Part shown: piece after piece, positions 35,684 through 45,506 of the stretch
Layout of the letters: each line of letters starts with the position of its first letter
Position numbering within the stretch: position 1 is the stretch's first letter
Assembly (NCBI GenBank): GCA_027624175.1
Contig: JAQBXT010000010.1
Coordinates: 1 to 46,891 of the forward strand
Direction: 5' to 3'
Source: Pseudomonadota bacterium
GTDB taxonomy: Bacteria; Pseudomonadota; Gammaproteobacteria; Burkholderiales; SG8-39
Length of the DNA stretch: 46,891 bases
Translations under genes and position numbers: made by a program
Notes under the pieces: generated by a model
Databases searched by the model: none
What the model was told of the DNA's origin: nothing
The model's input: the letters and a program-made list of their open reading frames with translations, nothing else

Positions 35684-36697
35684 CTACATGCGGTAACGCA
35701 GGGTGCGGAACGTGACGCCGAGCAGTTTGGCGGCCGCGGTGCGGTTGAAATTGGTGCGCGCCAGTGCTTGCAGGATCGCTTCACGCTCGACTCGGTCCAG
35801 ATACTCGGGCAGGGGCGCGTCGAGCGCGCCCTCCACCGCGCGCGCACCGGCCGCCTCGGCCGCCGCGGGCCGCAGCCGCAGGTCGTCCGGTCCGATTTCA
35901 CCGCCCGCGGACAGTGCCGTGGCGCGCTCCAGTATGTTTTCAAGCTCGCGGATATTTCCCGGGAAGTCGTAGAGCACCAGTTCCCCGAGCGCCGCGGGCG
36001 ACAGGCGCGCCACCGCCGTGGCGGACTGCCGGTCGAGGACCAGCACGCCATCCTGCATGTCCTCGATCACCAGCTGGTTGACGCGCGTCTGATTGGCGAG
36101 CGCGCGGCCGCGCTCGCGCGCCAGGCGCTCGTTGGCCGCCAGGCGCTGCGCCAGCCAGCCCGTGGCGCCGGCGGTCGCGAAATAGCCCATCGACAGCAGC
36201 GCCGGCGGCACGAAGTTCGCCGCGGGCAAGTTAAGCGCCAGCACCCAGTAACCTTCCTCGAGCAGCACCGCGATGGTGGCGAGCGCGGCGTAGAGGAAGT
36301 TCAGCCGCAGTGGCGCCACCAGGCCCACGCCGGTGAGCGAGATGAACAGCATCACGCCCAGGCTGCTGCGCATGCCGCCGCTGGCGTACATCAGCAGCGG
36401 GATGGTGATCACGTCGAGCAGCGCATGCGCCGACAACTGCAGGTTGAAGCGCTCCTGCACGGACCGCACCACGACCTGCAGCGCGATGCCGATCGCCAGG
36501 TAGCCGACGCAGACCGCGCGGAACAGCCGCAGGTCGTGGGCGCCGAAGTTGATCGGTTCGTAGGCGAAGTAGGTGGAGCCAAGAAACAACAGCGCCACCA
36601 CGATGGGGTACAGGTTGAAGTACTGCAGCGAGATCCAGAATGAGTCCGGGCGCCGGTCCTCGCGCGCGAACAGCGGTGCGTACGCCAGAGTCGCCAT
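35684..36697 (-). pseudogene. PilS-PilR in-frame fusion remnant
   Basis: One 337-residue frame. Residues 1-222 are the N-terminal part of a PilS-type sensor kinase: DRRPDSFWISLQYFNLYPIV, five to six membrane helices, a coiled stretch (AANERLARERGRALANQTRVN) and QLVIEDMQDGVLVLDR, where a PAS domain should begin. From about residue 231 the sequence is the end of a PilR-type sigma54 activator: LSPAALGELVLYDFPGNIRELENILERA, then the Fis-type helix-turn-helix FNRTAAAKLLGVTFRTLRYRM. The kinase domain, receiver domain and nearly all of the AAA+ ATPase are missing. A TAG (35686-35684) ends it early; reading through would add RLGVTDENRH and stop at 35651. It starts by TGATG overlap with the PP0621-family gene. 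Confidence 0.85.
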
Positions 36698-36924
36698 CAG
36701 GGGCGGCGCGGTCCGAGCCGCGCGTGCTCCTCGCTGCAGTACAGGCCGGTGTCGGCGGCGCGCGCCTCGGCGCGCGGCAGGTGCACGCCGCAATGGGCGC
36801 AACTGACCAGTTCGCCCGGCGTGCCCGGCGGGCGTGCCGCGCCCCCCTGCCGGCTGTGCAGCGCGCGCCGCACCAGCCACACCAGGATCAGCACCGCGAG
36901 GGCGAGCAGGATCAGGCGTCCCAT
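36697..36924 (-). CDS. PP0621-family small membrane/zinc protein
   Basis: A 75-residue protein with one N-terminal membrane helix (LILLALAVLILVWLVRRAL) and a cytoplasmic zinc-ribbon-like C-terminus with cysteines in SCAHCGVHLPRAEA and LYCSEEHARLG. It corresponds to the PP0621 family, which precedes pilS-pilR in many betaproteobacteria. Function unknown. Its stop overlaps the pilS start by one base. Confidence 0.8.
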   Translation of the reverse strand: MGRLILLALAVLILVWLVRRALHSRQGGAARPPGTPGELVSCAHCGVHLPRAEARAADTGLYCSEEHARLGPRRP

Positions 36925-36948
36925 GGCGCTATTCTAGGAAACTGGGGA

Positions 36949-37025
36949 TGGTCGGGGTGACTGGATTCGAACCAGCGACACCTGCGTCCCGAACGCAGTA
37001 CTCTACCAAGCTGAGCTACACCCCG
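36949..37025 (-). tRNA. tRNA-Pro (anticodon CGG)
   Basis: On the minus strand a 77-nt cloverleaf starts CGGGGTGTAGCTCAGCTTGG. The acceptor stem CGGGGTG/CACCCCG, the anticodon stem CTGCG/CGCAG with loop TTCGGGA (anticodon CGG) and the T arm with GGTTCGAATCC are clear. CCA is encoded (36951-36949). It reads proline codon CCG. Confidence 0.96.
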
Positions 37026-37037
37026 AAACGCGAACAA

Positions 37038-38015
37038 CTACCTGCGGCGCGTGACCGAAAAGGACGTCAATTCTAGCAAAGAATCCTTGTAGGCAGAGGG
37101 CGGCAGGCCGTCGATCGAGCGCGCCGCCGTCGCGGCCTCGCGCGCCGCGGCCGCGCGCGCATAGTCGAGCGCGCCCGTCGACTTGATGGCCGCCAGCACC
37201 GGCGCGAAATCCGCGCGCCCCCCCTCGACGATCGCGCGGCGCACCAGCGCCCGCTCAGCGGGATTCCCGGACTGCATGGCCCGGATCAGGGGCAGCGTCG
37301 GCTTGCCTTCGGCGAGATCGTCGCCCAGGCTCTTGCCGATCTCCAGCGCGGCGCCCGAATAGTCCAGCACGTCGTCGGTCACCTGGAAAGCGGTTCCCAG
37401 GTGCATGCCGTACGTCGCCAGGCCCTGTTCCAGCGCCGGCGCCGCCGCGCCCAGCATGGCGCCGAGGCGGGCCGCCGCCTCGAACAGCATCGCCGTCTTG
37501 CGCCGCACGACGTCGAGGTAGCGCTGCTCGTCGACGTCGGCGTCATGGCAGTTCATCAGCTGCAGCACTTCCCCCTCGGCGATGGTATTGGTGGCATCGG
37601 CCAGCACGCGCATCACGCGCATGTTCTCCAGCCCCACCATCATCTGGAACGCCCGGGAGTAAAGAAAGTCGCCCACCAGCACCGAAGCCGCATTGCCGAA
37701 CGCGGCATTGGCGGTGCGCCGCCCGCGCCGCAGCTGCGATTCGTCCACCACGTCGTCGTGCAGCAGCGTCGCGGTGTGGATGAACTCCACGACCGCGGCG
37801 AGCTCAAGGCGCGCCGCGCCGCGGAATCCGACGGCACCCGCGGCAAGCAGCAGCAGCGCCGGACGCAGCCGCTTGCCGCCGCCCGCAACGATGTACTCGG
37901 CCACCTGCCGCACCAGGGCGACGTCGGAATCCAGCCGCGCCCGGATCAGGTCGTCCAGCTGCCGCATGTCGTCGGCGACAGGGGACAGGAGCGTGCTGGC
38001 GGTTTTCGCGTGCAT
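37038..38015 (-). CDS. ispB: Octaprenyl diphosphate synthase
   Basis: A 325-residue trans-prenyltransferase making the ubiquinone side chain. The two Asp-rich motifs are [10 protein letters not shown] near residue 85 and [12 protein letters not shown] near 215; [13 protein letters not shown] is the IPP-binding segment. I chose ATG 38015 by alignment to the family N-terminus; ATG 38045 is an alternative. Divergent from rplU, as usual in proteobacteria. Confidence 0.93.
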   Translation of the reverse strand: MHAKTASTLLSPVADDMRQLDDLIRARLDSDVALVRQVAEYIVAGGGKRLRPALLLLAAGAVGFRGAARLELAAVVEFIHTATLLHDDVVDESQLRRGRRTANAAFGNAASVLVGDFLYSRAFQMMVGLENMRVMRVLADATNTIAEGEVLQLMNCHDADVDEQRYLDVVRRKTAMLFEAAARLGAMLGAAAPALEQGLATYGMHLGTAFQVTDDVLDYSGAALEIGKSLGDDLAEGKPTLPLIRAMQSGNPAERALVRRAIVEGGRADFAPVLAAIKSTGALDYARAAAAREAATAARSIDGLPPSAYKDSLLELTSFSVTRRR

Positions 38016-38053
38016 GGCGGGGCGGCGGGACGCGAAACGTAGCATACAAGGCT

Positions 38054-38083
38054 TTGACGGCGGGAGCCGGATTCTTCTATAAT
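38054..38083 (+). promoter_or_regulatory. sigma70 promoter of rplU-rpmA
   Basis: TTGACG (38054-38059), an 18-bp spacer and consensus TATAAT (38078-38083), 36 bp before the rplU ATG. Confidence 0.75.
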
Positions 38084-38119
38084 TCCAAGTCTTTGCGAAA
38101 CTCTGGCAGCCAATTCCCC

Positions 38120-38437
38120 ATGTACGCAATCATCAAGTCCGGCGGCAAGCAGTACCGGGTCCAATCCGGCGAGCAATTGCGCGTCGAAACGCTGGTCGCC
38201 GAAGTCGGCGCCGCAGTCTCTTTCGACCAGGTGCTGATGGTCGGCGCGGGCGCCGACGCGCGCGTCGGCGCGCCGCTGGTCGCGGGCGCCAAGGTCACGG
38301 CCACGGTCGTGGCGCACGGTCGCGGCGACAAGGTCAGGATCTTCAAGCTGCGCCGGCGCAAGCACTACCAGAAATCGCAGGGGCATCGCCAAAACTACAC
38401 CGAGGTCCGGATCGACGACATCGTCGCCGGCGCCTGA
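38120..38437 (+). CDS. rplU: 50S ribosomal protein L21
   Basis: A 105-residue L21: [23 protein letters not shown] at the start, and [25 protein letters not shown] at the end. It binds 23S rRNA domain I. ATG 38120 gives the standard N-terminus; the in-frame ATG at 38054 lies inside the promoter. Confidence 0.97.
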   Translation: MYAIIKSGGKQYRVQSGEQLRVETLVAEVGAAVSFDQVLMVGAGADARVGAPLVAGAKVTATVVAHGRGDKVRIFKLRRRKHYQKSQGHRQNYTEVRIDDIVAGA

Positions 38438-38452
38438 GCAGGGAGCGCAAAC

Positions 38453-38710
38453 ATGGCACACAAGAAAGCAGGCAGCAGTTCGCGCAACGGCCGCGACTCG
38501 CAGTCCAAGCGGCTGGGGGTCAAGGCCTACGGCGGCGAGCAGGTGAATGCGGGCCAGATCCTGGTCCGTCAGCGCGGCACGCGCGTGCATCCCGGCAGCA
38601 ATGTCGGTATCGGGCGCGACCACACCTTGTACGCGAAGGCGACCGGCAAGGTGCAGTTCGCGGTCAGGGGTGCGGGCAGCAAGCAGACCGTGAGCATCGT
38701 GCCGGCCTGA
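38453..38710 (+). CDS. rpmA: 50S ribosomal protein L27
   Basis: An 85-residue L27 beginning [24 protein letters not shown], with the unprocessed AHKK tail that reaches the peptidyl-transferase centre, and [22 protein letters not shown]. It follows rplU by 15 bases with GGGAG as ribosome binding site. Confidence 0.97.
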   Translation: MAHKKAGSSSRNGRDSQSKRLGVKAYGGEQVNAGQILVRQRGTRVHPGSNVGIGRDHTLYAKATGKVQFAVRGAGSKQTVSIVPA

Positions 38711-38733
38711 CCTCCAGGCCCGACACCGTGACG

Positions 38734-38762
38734 AGCCCTATCGTTCGCGGTAGGGCTTTTTA
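38734..38762 (+). terminator. Intrinsic terminator between rpmA and obgE
   Basis: AGCCCTATCG (38734-38743), loop TTCG, CGGTAGGGCT (38748-38757), then a T run. It ends about 12 bases before the obgE ATG, leaving little room for a separate obgE promoter or ribosome binding site. Confidence 0.8.
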
Positions 38763-38773
38763 GTTTCCGCGCC

Positions 38774-39808
38774 ATGAAATTCATCGACGAAGCGAAGATC
38801 GAGGTGCACGCCGGCAAGGGCGGCGACGGCAGCGCTGCGTTCCGGCGCGAGAAGTACGTGCCGCGCGGCGGACCCAGCGGCGGGGACGGCGGCCGCGGCG
38901 GCAGTATCTGGGCGGTGGCGAACCGCAACATCAATACGCTCATCGACTACCGCTACGCGCGCATCCATCGCGCCGAGAACGGCGACAGCGGGCGCGGCTC
39001 GGACAAGTATGGTCGCGGCGGGCGCGACGTGGAACTGCGCGTGCCGGTCGGCACCATCGTGCGCGACGCGCAGAACGGCGAGCCGATCGCCGACCTGGCG
39101 CGCGATGGAGAGCGCGCCCTGCTGGCCAAGGGCGGGCAAGGCGGCATCGGCAATCTGCATTTCAAGTCCAGCACCAACCGGGCGCCGCGCCAGTTCACGC
39201 GCGGGCTGCCGGGGGAAAGCCGCCAGCTCGATCTTGAGCTGCGCGTGCTCGCCGACGTCGGCCTGCTCGGGCTGCCGAACGCCGGCAAGTCCACGCTGGT
39301 GCGCGCGGTATCCAGCGCGCGGCCCAAGGTGGCGGACTATCCCTTCACGACGCTCGATCCCTCGCTCGGCGTGGTCCGCGTGGCCTCGGAGGCGAGTTTC
39401 GTCATCGCCGACATTCCCGGGCTGATCGAAGGCGCGGCCGAGGGCGCCGGACTGGGTCACCAGTTCCTGCGCCATCTATCGCGTACCCGCCTGCTGCTGC
39501 ACCTGGTGGACGTCGCGCCGCTCGACGAGAACGCCGACCCGGCTCGCGACGCGCGCGCCTTGGCGCAGGAACTGAAAAAGTACGACGAGGCGCTGTACCG
39601 CAAGCCGCGCTGGCTGGTGTTCAACAAGATCGACCTGGCACAGGACGCGGACGCGGGTATTGCGCGCATCCTGCGCGCGCTGCGTTACAAGGGGCCCTGG
39701 TTCAAGATCAGTGCCATCAGCGGCAAAGGCTGCGATGAGCTTTGCAATGCGGCCTACCGCCTTCTGGCCGCCGATGCCCCGGGAAAGCGCGCCAAGCGCG
39801 CCGCCTGA
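38774..39808 (+). CDS. obgE: GTPase ObgE/CgtA
   Basis: A 344-residue Obg GTPase acting in 50S assembly and stress control. The glycine-rich Obg fold occupies residues 1-158 ([40 protein letters not shown]...), followed by the G domain: [10 protein letters not shown] (G1), FTTLDPSLG (G2), DIPGLIEGA (G3), NKIDL (G4), SAISGKG (G5). The variable acidic C-terminus of some Obg proteins is replaced by a short basic tail (GKRAKRAA). No Shine-Dalgarno is apparent after the rpmA terminator. Confidence 0.97.
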   Translation: MKFIDEAKIEVHAGKGGDGSAAFRREKYVPRGGPSGGDGGRGGSIWAVANRNINTLIDYRYARIHRAENGDSGRGSDKYGRGGRDVELRVPVGTIVRDAQNGEPIADLARDGERALLAKGGQGGIGNLHFKSSTNRAPRQFTRGLPGESRQLDLELRVLADVGLLGLPNAGKSTLVRAVSSARPKVADYPFTTLDPSLGVVRVASEASFVIADIPGLIEGAAEGAGLGHQFLRHLSRTRLLLHLVDVAPLDENADPARDARALAQELKKYDEALYRKPRWLVFNKIDLAQDADAGIARILRALRYKGPWFKISAISGKGCDELCNAAYRLLAADAPGKRAKRAA

Positions 39809-39813
39809 CGCCG

Positions 39814-40932
39814 ATGCACAACCAGATCTCGCGCGCCAAGACACTGGTGGTCAAGGTCGGCAGCTCGCTCGTCACCAACGAGGGGCGCGGCCTGGACGTG
39901 GCGGCGATCGCGCGCTGGGCGGCCCAGATCGCGCAGCTGCGCACGCTCGGCCGGCGTTGCGTCCTGGTGTCTTCGGGCGCCATCGCCGAAGGCCTGCAGC
40001 GCCTGGGCTGGACGCGGCGCCCGCACGCGCTGCACGAGCTCCAGGCTGCGGCCGCCGTGGGGCAGATGGGGCTGGTGCAGTGCTACGAGACCTGCTTTCG
40101 CAAGCACGGTCTCGCCACGGCGCAGGTCTTGCTGACGCACGCGGACATGGCGGACCGGCAGCGCTACCTCAACGCGCGTTCAACGTTGATGACACTGCTG
40201 GCCATGGGCGTGATTCCGGTGATCAACGAAAACGACACCGTGGTCACGGACGAGATCAAGGTCGGCGACAACGACACGCTCGCCGCACTGGTCACCAACC
40301 TGGTGGAGGCGGATGCCCTCGTGATCCTCACCGACCAGGCTGGCCTGTATGACGCCGATCCGAGACGCGTGCCCGCCGCCAAGCTGATCGAGGAGGCCGT
40401 CGCGGGCGAGCCGCGCCTCGAGGCCATGGCCGGTGGCGTCGGCTCGAGCATGGCGCGCGGGGGAATGATCACCAAGGTGCTGGCCGCCAGGCGCGCGGCG
40501 CGCAGCGGCGCGCATACCGTAATCGCGGCAGGAAGCGAGCCTGAGGTGCTGGTGCGTCTGGCGCAGGGCGAGCGCATCGGCACCCTGCTGCTGGCACAAA
40601 CCACCCCGCTCGCGGCGCGCAAGCAGTGGCTCGCCGATCACCTCACCGTCGCCGGCATGCTGACGCTGGACGCGGGCGCCGTGAACGCGCTGCAGCGCGA
40701 CGGCAAGAGCCTGCTACCGATCGGCGTCAGCGCGGTGCGGGGAGAATTCGAGCGCGGCGCGGTGGTGGGCTGCCTGGCGCCGGATGGACGCGAAGTCGCG
40801 CGCGGCCTGGTGAACTACTCGGCCGAGGAAACACGTCGCATCATGCGCCGGCCCTCGAGCGAGATCGAGAAGCTCCTGGGTTATATCGACGAGCCGGAGC
40901 TGATTCACCGCGACAACCTGGTCCTGCTCTAG
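39814..40932 (+). CDS. proB: Glutamate 5-kinase
   Basis: A 372-residue ProB, first enzyme of proline synthesis. The amino-acid-kinase domain shows [52 protein letters not shown] and [14 protein letters not shown]; the C-terminal 90 residues are a PUA domain ([23 protein letters not shown]). ATG 39814 is 5 bases after obgE, so both are co-transcribed. Its TAG shares CTAG with the convergent CNP1-like gene. Confidence 0.96.
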   Translation: MHNQISRAKTLVVKVGSSLVTNEGRGLDVAAIARWAAQIAQLRTLGRRCVLVSSGAIAEGLQRLGWTRRPHALHELQAAAAVGQMGLVQCYETCFRKHGLATAQVLLTHADMADRQRYLNARSTLMTLLAMGVIPVINENDTVVTDEIKVGDNDTLAALVTNLVEADALVILTDQAGLYDADPRRVPAAKLIEEAVAGEPRLEAMAGGVGSSMARGGMITKVLAARRAARSGAHTVIAAGSEPEVLVRLAQGERIGTLLLAQTTPLAARKQWLADHLTVAGMLTLDAGAVNALQRDGKSLLPIGVSAVRGEFERGAVVGCLAPDGREVARGLVNYSAEETRRIMRRPSSEIEKLLGYIDEPELIHRDNLVLL

Positions 40933-41438
40933 CCGCCTGCGCCGTGGTCCGCACGCGGGTGCCCGCCGCGGCGCAGCGCGGCCACGCCCTCCTCCGCACT
41001 GAGGAGCGCGACTCCCCCGGCACAGAAGAACTCGGCCGCCAGCGCATTGTGCCAACGCTGAACGCTGCGCGCTTCGATGCGACGCCAGGGGCCGGCGCGG
41101 CGCGACCAGGCGTGGTCCGCTACGCGCCCGGTGGCATAGATGCGGACCTCGCGCGTGCTGCAGCGTATGCCCTCGTAGCTGACGCTCTCGGCGCCTTGCG
41201 CGCTACGCGCCACCAGCGTGTACCGCACTACGCCATCCTCGCCTACGGATAGTGACGCCGCGTCGACGAAGAACTCAAAGCGGCTGGCCGCGCTGACGAA
41301 GAACGGCAGCAGGTCCCGCGCGCGCGGATAGGCAGGCGGCGAAACTTCGACCTCGCGCCAGTTGCGCTTCTCCTGCGCCCTTTCCCAATCCGACTTGTCC
41401 TGTGCCGACGCCCCCGCCGCGGCGACCAGCAGCAGCAT
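40929..41438 (-). CDS. CNP1-like family exported protein
   Basis: A 169-residue protein similar to the CNP1-like family of betaproteobacteria: [33 protein letters not shown], then [37 protein letters not shown] 41438 leaves a bare hydrophobic signal ([12 protein letters not shown]) with no preceding positive charge; the frame upstream reads ARRLAA with only non-ATG codons, so a CTG start near 41470, within the DUF3501 gene end, is possible. Function unknown. Confidence 0.8.
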   Translation of the reverse strand: MLLLVAAAGASAQDKSDWERAQEKRNWREVEVSPPAYPRARDLLPFFVSAASRFEFFVDAASLSVGEDGVVRYTLVARSAQGAESVSYEGIRCSTREVRIYATGRVADHAWSRRAGPWRRIEARSVQRWHNALAAEFFCAGGVALLSAEEGVAALRRGGHPRADHGAGG

Positions 41439-41464
41439 CGCGGCCAGACGCCGCGCGCCGCAGT

Positions 41465-42046
41465 TCAGGCGAGATCGGCGACGAGGGCGGCGCGGTTCTC
41501 CGGCGCCACCTCGACGCTTGCCCTGTAGTTCTGGTGATCGACGCCCATCGCCAGTCCGACGCCGTCGCGCAGGGCCTGGCGCATTTCCTGGTCCAGCTCG
41601 AAGCGCAGAAAATGCACCGCCGAGGTCTTCTCGTCGTTCTCGCGTTCCAGATCCTCGTCGGCAATTGCGTAGACGCGCGCGCAGCCGTCCGCCTGCACCC
41701 ACACCCGGTCCTCGATGCCTTTGAGCCGCGCCAGGCTGCGCTGGCGCTCAACGACGTCGGGGTACTCGATCATCATCGTTGCCTTCAGGTTGCCGCCGTC
41801 TGGCACCAGCGGATTGTAGGCGTCGAGTTCGCCGCGAATGCCGGTCTCCTCGAAAATGCGCTCGATGCGCAGCATTTCCTGGATTTGGTAGCGAATCGTG
41901 AGCTCGTCCTCGAACTGCAAAGTGACATGCTCGCCCACGGGTACCGCGCGCCGCTGCTTGTGCTCGATGACCCGCGCGCGAAACGCCTGCCGTTCGCGCG
42001 CGTAGGCCTCGAGCGACAGCAGGCTGCCGCGCTCAACTCTTGGCAT
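41465..42046 (-). CDS. DUF3501 protein
   Basis: A 193-residue DUF3501 protein: [57 protein letters not shown], and [23 protein letters not shown]. The family is found with rubrerythrin and a GlpC-like Fe-S protein in oxidative-stress operons. Here it follows rubrerythrin by 2 bases, and the Fe-S gene that often lies between them is absent. Function unknown. Confidence 0.85.
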   Translation of the reverse strand: MPRVERGSLLSLEAYARERQAFRARVIEHKQRRAVPVGEHVTLQFEDELTIRYQIQEMLRIERIFEETGIRGELDAYNPLVPDGGNLKATMMIEYPDVVERQRSLARLKGIEDRVWVQADGCARVYAIADEDLERENDEKTSAVHFLRFELDQEMRQALRDGVGLAMGVDHQNYRASVEVAPENRAALVADLA

Positions 42047-42048
42047 AC

Positions 42049-42471
42049 TCAGTCCACCAGGGCGTCGAGGGCCTTCTGGAAGCGGTTGGCGTGCGAACGC
42101 TCGGCCTTGGCCAGCGTCTCGAACCAGTCCGCGATCTCGGTAAAGCCTTCGCTGCGTGCTTGCTTCGCCATGCCCGGGTACATGTCGGTGTACTCGTGAG
42201 TCTCGCCCGCCACCGCTGCCTTCAGGTTGTCGCGCGTGCGCCCGATCGGCAGGTTCGTCGCCGGGTCCCCCACCTGCTCCAGGTACTCCAGGTGTCCGTG
42301 CGCATGGCCGGTCTCGCCCTCTGCGGTGGAGCGAAACAGCGCCGAGACGTCGTTCTGGCCTTCCACATCGGCCTTGGCGGCGAAGTACAGATAACGGCGG
42401 TTCGCCTGCGATTCGCCGGCGAACGCGGCCTTCAGGTTGTCGTGGGTCTTGGTGTCTTTGAGTGCTTTCAT
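42049..42471 (-). CDS. Rubrerythrin-family diiron protein
   Basis: A 140-residue four-helix diiron protein: [66 protein letters not shown], and [20 protein letters not shown]. The four Glu and His ligands of a peroxide-reducing centre are present; the C-terminal rubredoxin domain of classical rubrerythrin is not. It likely scavenges hydrogen peroxide. AAGGAG precedes ATG 42471. Confidence 0.9.
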   Translation of the reverse strand: MKALKDTKTHDNLKAAFAGESQANRRYLYFAAKADVEGQNDVSALFRSTAEGETGHAHGHLEYLEQVGDPATNLPIGRTRDNLKAAVAGETHEYTDMYPGMAKQARSEGFTEIADWFETLAKAERSHANRFQKALDALVD

Positions 42472-42513
42472 CACTGTCTCCTTGTGTCCTGCGTTGGCTT
42501 GCCCGACGAATCG

Positions 42514-42530
42514 ACTTGGCGCAGCCAAGT
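42514..42530. promoter_or_regulatory. Inverted repeat in the rubrerythrin leader
   Basis: ACTTGGC (42514-42520), GCA, GCCAAGT (42524-42530) lies 43-59 bp upstream of the rubrerythrin ATG. AT-rich DNA with a further dyad (GATAAATCAAATCGAT, about 42546-42562) lies beyond it. It could be a repressor site or a leader hairpin; the regulator is not identifiable. Confidence 0.35.
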
Positions 42531-42608
42531 TACGCCCGCGGCACCGATAAATCAAATCGATTTTGGCAATTAGATCTATTGACGACCGCTATCCAACACC
42601 GGCCGCCC

Positions 42609-43115
42609 TCAGCGCGTCGTCGCCTCCGAGCGCGTTGCGCGATCGGCGCCGAGAAAACGGTGCAGTTCGGCGAGCGCCTCGCGGTACACCTCGCGCTTGA
42701 ACTCGATCACCGCCTCGAGCGGCACCCAGTAGTCGTGCCAGCGCCAGGCGTCGAACTCGGGCTTTTCGCTGGTGCGCAGCTTCAGGTCGCAGTCGCGGCC
42801 GACCATGCGCAACAGGTACCAGATCTGCTTCTGGCCGCGGTAGCTGCCGCGCCAGTCGCGGCGCACCCATTTCTCCGGCACCTCGTAGCGCAGCCACTGC
42901 CGCGTGCGGCCGAGGATGCGCACGTGGGCCGCCTTGAGGCCGATTTCCTCCTCGAGTTCGCGGTACATCGCCTGCTCCGGCGCCTCGCCGTGCTTGATGC
43001 CGCCCTGGGGGAACTGCCAGGCGTGCTGGTTGACCCGCTTGCCCCAGAACACGTCGTTACGGCCGTTGGCGAGGATGATGCCGACATTCGGACGAAAGCC
43101 GTCTCGGTCGAGCAT
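42609..43115 (-). CDS. rppH: RNA pyrophosphohydrolase RppH
   Basis: A 168-residue Nudix enzyme that removes 5' pyrophosphate from mRNA and so triggers RNase E decay. The start [25 protein letters not shown], the Nudix box [23 protein letters not shown] and the [13 protein letters not shown] segment are diagnostic. ATG 43115 gives the family N-terminus. Divergent from proS, the usual betaproteobacterial arrangement. Confidence 0.95.
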   Translation of the reverse strand: MLDRDGFRPNVGIILANGRNDVFWGKRVNQHAWQFPQGGIKHGEAPEQAMYRELEEEIGLKAAHVRILGRTRQWLRYEVPEKWVRRDWRGSYRGQKQIWYLLRMVGRDCDLKLRTSEKPEFDAWRWHDYWVPLEAVIEFKREVYREALAELHRFLGADRATRSEATTR

Positions 43116-43190
43116 GGCCACACCACCTAAGTTAGAATTCGTTCGCATTTTTTCACAGGCGCACGGCAAACACAACGCGGCGCCCGGCTC

Positions 43191-44900
43191 ATGCGCACAT
43201 CCAGATTCCACCTCGGCACGATCAAGGAGGCGCCCGCCGACGCGGAGCTCGTCAGCCACCGGCTGATGATCCGCGCGGGCTATATACGGCGCCTGGCCGC
43301 CGGCATCTACACCTGGCTGCCCCTGGGCTTGCGCGTGCTGCGCAAGGTCGAAGCGGTGGTGCGCGAGGAGATGAACTGCGCGGGCGCCATCGAACTGGTG
43401 ATGCCGGCGGTGCAGCCGGCGGAACTGTGGCGGGAATCGGGCCGTTGGCAGACCTACGGGCCGGAATTACTGCGCTTCAAGGACCGGCACGAACGCGATT
43501 TCGTGATCCAGCCGACCTCCGAGGAGGTGATCACCGACCTGGCGCGCAGCGAACTGAAGAGCTATCGCCAGCTGCCGGTGCACTTCTACCAGATCCAGAC
43601 CAAGTTCCGCGACGAGCGCCGGCCGCGCTTCGGCGTGATGCGCGGGCGCGAGTTCGTGATGAAGGATGGCTATTCATTCCACGTCGACCTCGCCGGCCTG
43701 GAGCGCGAGTACCGCAGCATGTACGACACCTATACGCGCATCTTCACGCGCCTGGGCCTGAAGTTCCGCGCCGTCGCCGCGGACACCGGCCCGATCGGCG
43801 GCACCGGGTCGCACGAATTCCAGGTGCTGGCCGAGTCGGGCGAGGACTCGATCGCCTACTGTTCCGACTCCGATTACGCCGCCAACGTCGAACTGGCCGA
43901 GGCGCTGGCCCCGGACGCGCCGCGTGCCGCGGCCGGCGAGTCCATGCGCAAGGTGCCGACTCCGGGCAAGACGCGATGTGAGGACGTGGCCGTGTTGCTC
44001 AAGCTGCCGCTCGCGCGCACGGTCAAAGCCATCGCGCTGATGCACGACGACGAGTTCCTGCTCCTGCTGCTGCGCGGCGACCACAACCTGAACGAGATCA
44101 AGGCGCAAAAGAGCATCGGCCAGTTCCGCTTCGCCAGTGAAGGCGAGATCCGGCGCACCCTGGACGTTGCGCCGGGATACATCGGCCCCGTCGGCGCCGG
44201 GACGCAGGTACGTATCGTCGCCGACCGGACGGTCGCCGCCATGGGCGACTTCGTTTGCGGGGCGAACGAAGAGGGCTTTCACCTCGCGGGCGTGAACTGG
44301 GGCCGGGACCTGCCGGAACCATCGCTGGTCGCCGACATCAGAAACGTCATGGACGGCGATCGCAGCCCCGACGGCAAGGGCACACTCGGGATCCAGCGCG
44401 GGATCGAGGTGGGGCAAATCTTCCAGCTGCGCACCAAGTACTCCGAGGCGCTGAAAGCCAACGTACTCGATGAACATGGCGCGTCGCGACCTATGGAAAT
44501 GGGCTGTTACGGCATCGGCGTGACGCGCGTCGTGGCGGCGGCCATCGAGCAGGGGAACGACGAGCGCGGCATCGTGCTGCCGGTGGCGCTGGCCCCGTTC
44601 TCCACCTGCCTGGTGCCAATCGCCTACGCCAAGAGCGATCAGGTGCGCGCCGCCGCCGACCAGCTCTACGCCGACCTGCAGGCCGCGGGCATCGAAGTGC
44701 TGATGGACGACCGCGACGCTCGCCCGGGCGTGCTGTTCGCGGACATGGACCTGATCGGGATCCCGCACCGCATCGTGCTCTCCGAGCGCGGCCTCGCCGC
44801 CGGGGAGGCGGAGTACAAGTCGCGGCGCGCCGCGCAGCCGCAGGCCGTGCCGCTGGCGCAGGCGGTCGGCTTTCTCAAGGATCGCCTCGCCGCCGCATGA
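43191..44900 (+). CDS. proS: Prolyl-tRNA synthetase
   Basis: A 569-residue bacterial-type ProS. Class II motif 1 lies near [22 protein letters not shown], motif 2 in [26 protein letters not shown], and motif 3 in [19 protein letters not shown] YbaK-like editing insertion occupies about residues 225-390 ([22 protein letters not shown]...), and the anticodon-binding domain is C-terminal. It charges the tRNA-Pro encoded earlier in this window. Its stop overlaps the next gene as ATGA. Confidence 0.97.
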   Translation: MRTSRFHLGTIKEAPADAELVSHRLMIRAGYIRRLAAGIYTWLPLGLRVLRKVEAVVREEMNCAGAIELVMPAVQPAELWRESGRWQTYGPELLRFKDRHERDFVIQPTSEEVITDLARSELKSYRQLPVHFYQIQTKFRDERRPRFGVMRGREFVMKDGYSFHVDLAGLEREYRSMYDTYTRIFTRLGLKFRAVAADTGPIGGTGSHEFQVLAESGEDSIAYCSDSDYAANVELAEALAPDAPRAAAGESMRKVPTPGKTRCEDVAVLLKLPLARTVKAIALMHDDEFLLLLLRGDHNLNEIKAQKSIGQFRFASEGEIRRTLDVAPGYIGPVGAGTQVRIVADRTVAAMGDFVCGANEEGFHLAGVNWGRDLPEPSLVADIRNVMDGDRSPDGKGTLGIQRGIEVGQIFQLRTKYSEALKANVLDEHGASRPMEMGCYGIGVTRVVAAAIEQGNDERGIVLPVALAPFSTCLVPIAYAKSDQVRAAADQLYADLQAAGIEVLMDDRDARPGVLFADMDLIGIPHRIVLSERGLAAGEAEYKSRRAAQPQAVPLAQAVGFLKDRLAAA

Positions 44901-45505
44901 TGCGCGCCAGTGCCCTGGCCGCCGTCTTCGCCACCGCCCTGTTCGCCCCGAGCGTTGCTCACGCGGGCGCGCAGACCTACGAACCGCTCGCCGAGAGCCT
45001 GCGCGGCCGGCTGTCGGCCGCCATCGCGGACAAGTCGGTGCCCGAGCTGCAGTTTCGCCAGCGCGAGGACGGGCACAAGTGGATCTTCGAGATGTCGCGG
45101 CGCCTGGAAAAGCGCATTGCCGATCGCAAGCAGCGCCTCGAATTGCTGCGCACGATTCATTTCGAAGCGCAGCGCGCGGGCCTCGATCCGCAGCTGGTGC
45201 TGGGCGTGATCGAGGTGGAAAGCAATTTTCGCAAGTACGCGGTCTCCAGGGCAGGGGCCCGCGGCTACATGCAGGTCATGCCGTTCTGGACCAAGCTGAT
45301 CGGCGCACGCCACCACAACCTGTTCCATCTGCGGACCAACCTGCGTTTCGGCTGCGTGATCCTGCGGCACTACCTCGACCTGGAGAAGGGGGACTACTTC
45401 CGCGCGCTCGGGCGCTACAACGGCAGCCTGGGAAAGCCGGACTACCCGCGCGCCGTACTGGTCGCGTGGAAAGTGCGCTGGGGCCACAAAGGGGCCACGA
45501 GCTGA
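44897..45505 (+). CDS. Exported lytic transglycosylase (SLT domain)
   Basis: A 202-residue periplasmic protein: signal peptide [23 protein letters not shown], an alpha-helical linker, and an SLT domain with [37 protein letters not shown] (catalytic Glu in EVESNF) and [18 protein letters not shown]. It is translationally coupled to proS by a four-base overlap, as in many betaproteobacteria. A second SLT protein lies at 29181-29849. Confidence 0.92.
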   Translation: MMRASALAAVFATALFAPSVAHAGAQTYEPLAESLRGRLSAAIADKSVPELQFRQREDGHKWIFEMSRRLEKRIADRKQRLELLRTIHFEAQRAGLDPQLVLGVIEVESNFRKYAVSRAGARGYMQVMPFWTKLIGARHHNLFHLRTNLRFGCVILRHYLDLEKGDYFRALGRYNGSLGKPDYPRAVLVAWKVRWGHKGATS

Positions 45506-45506
45506 C

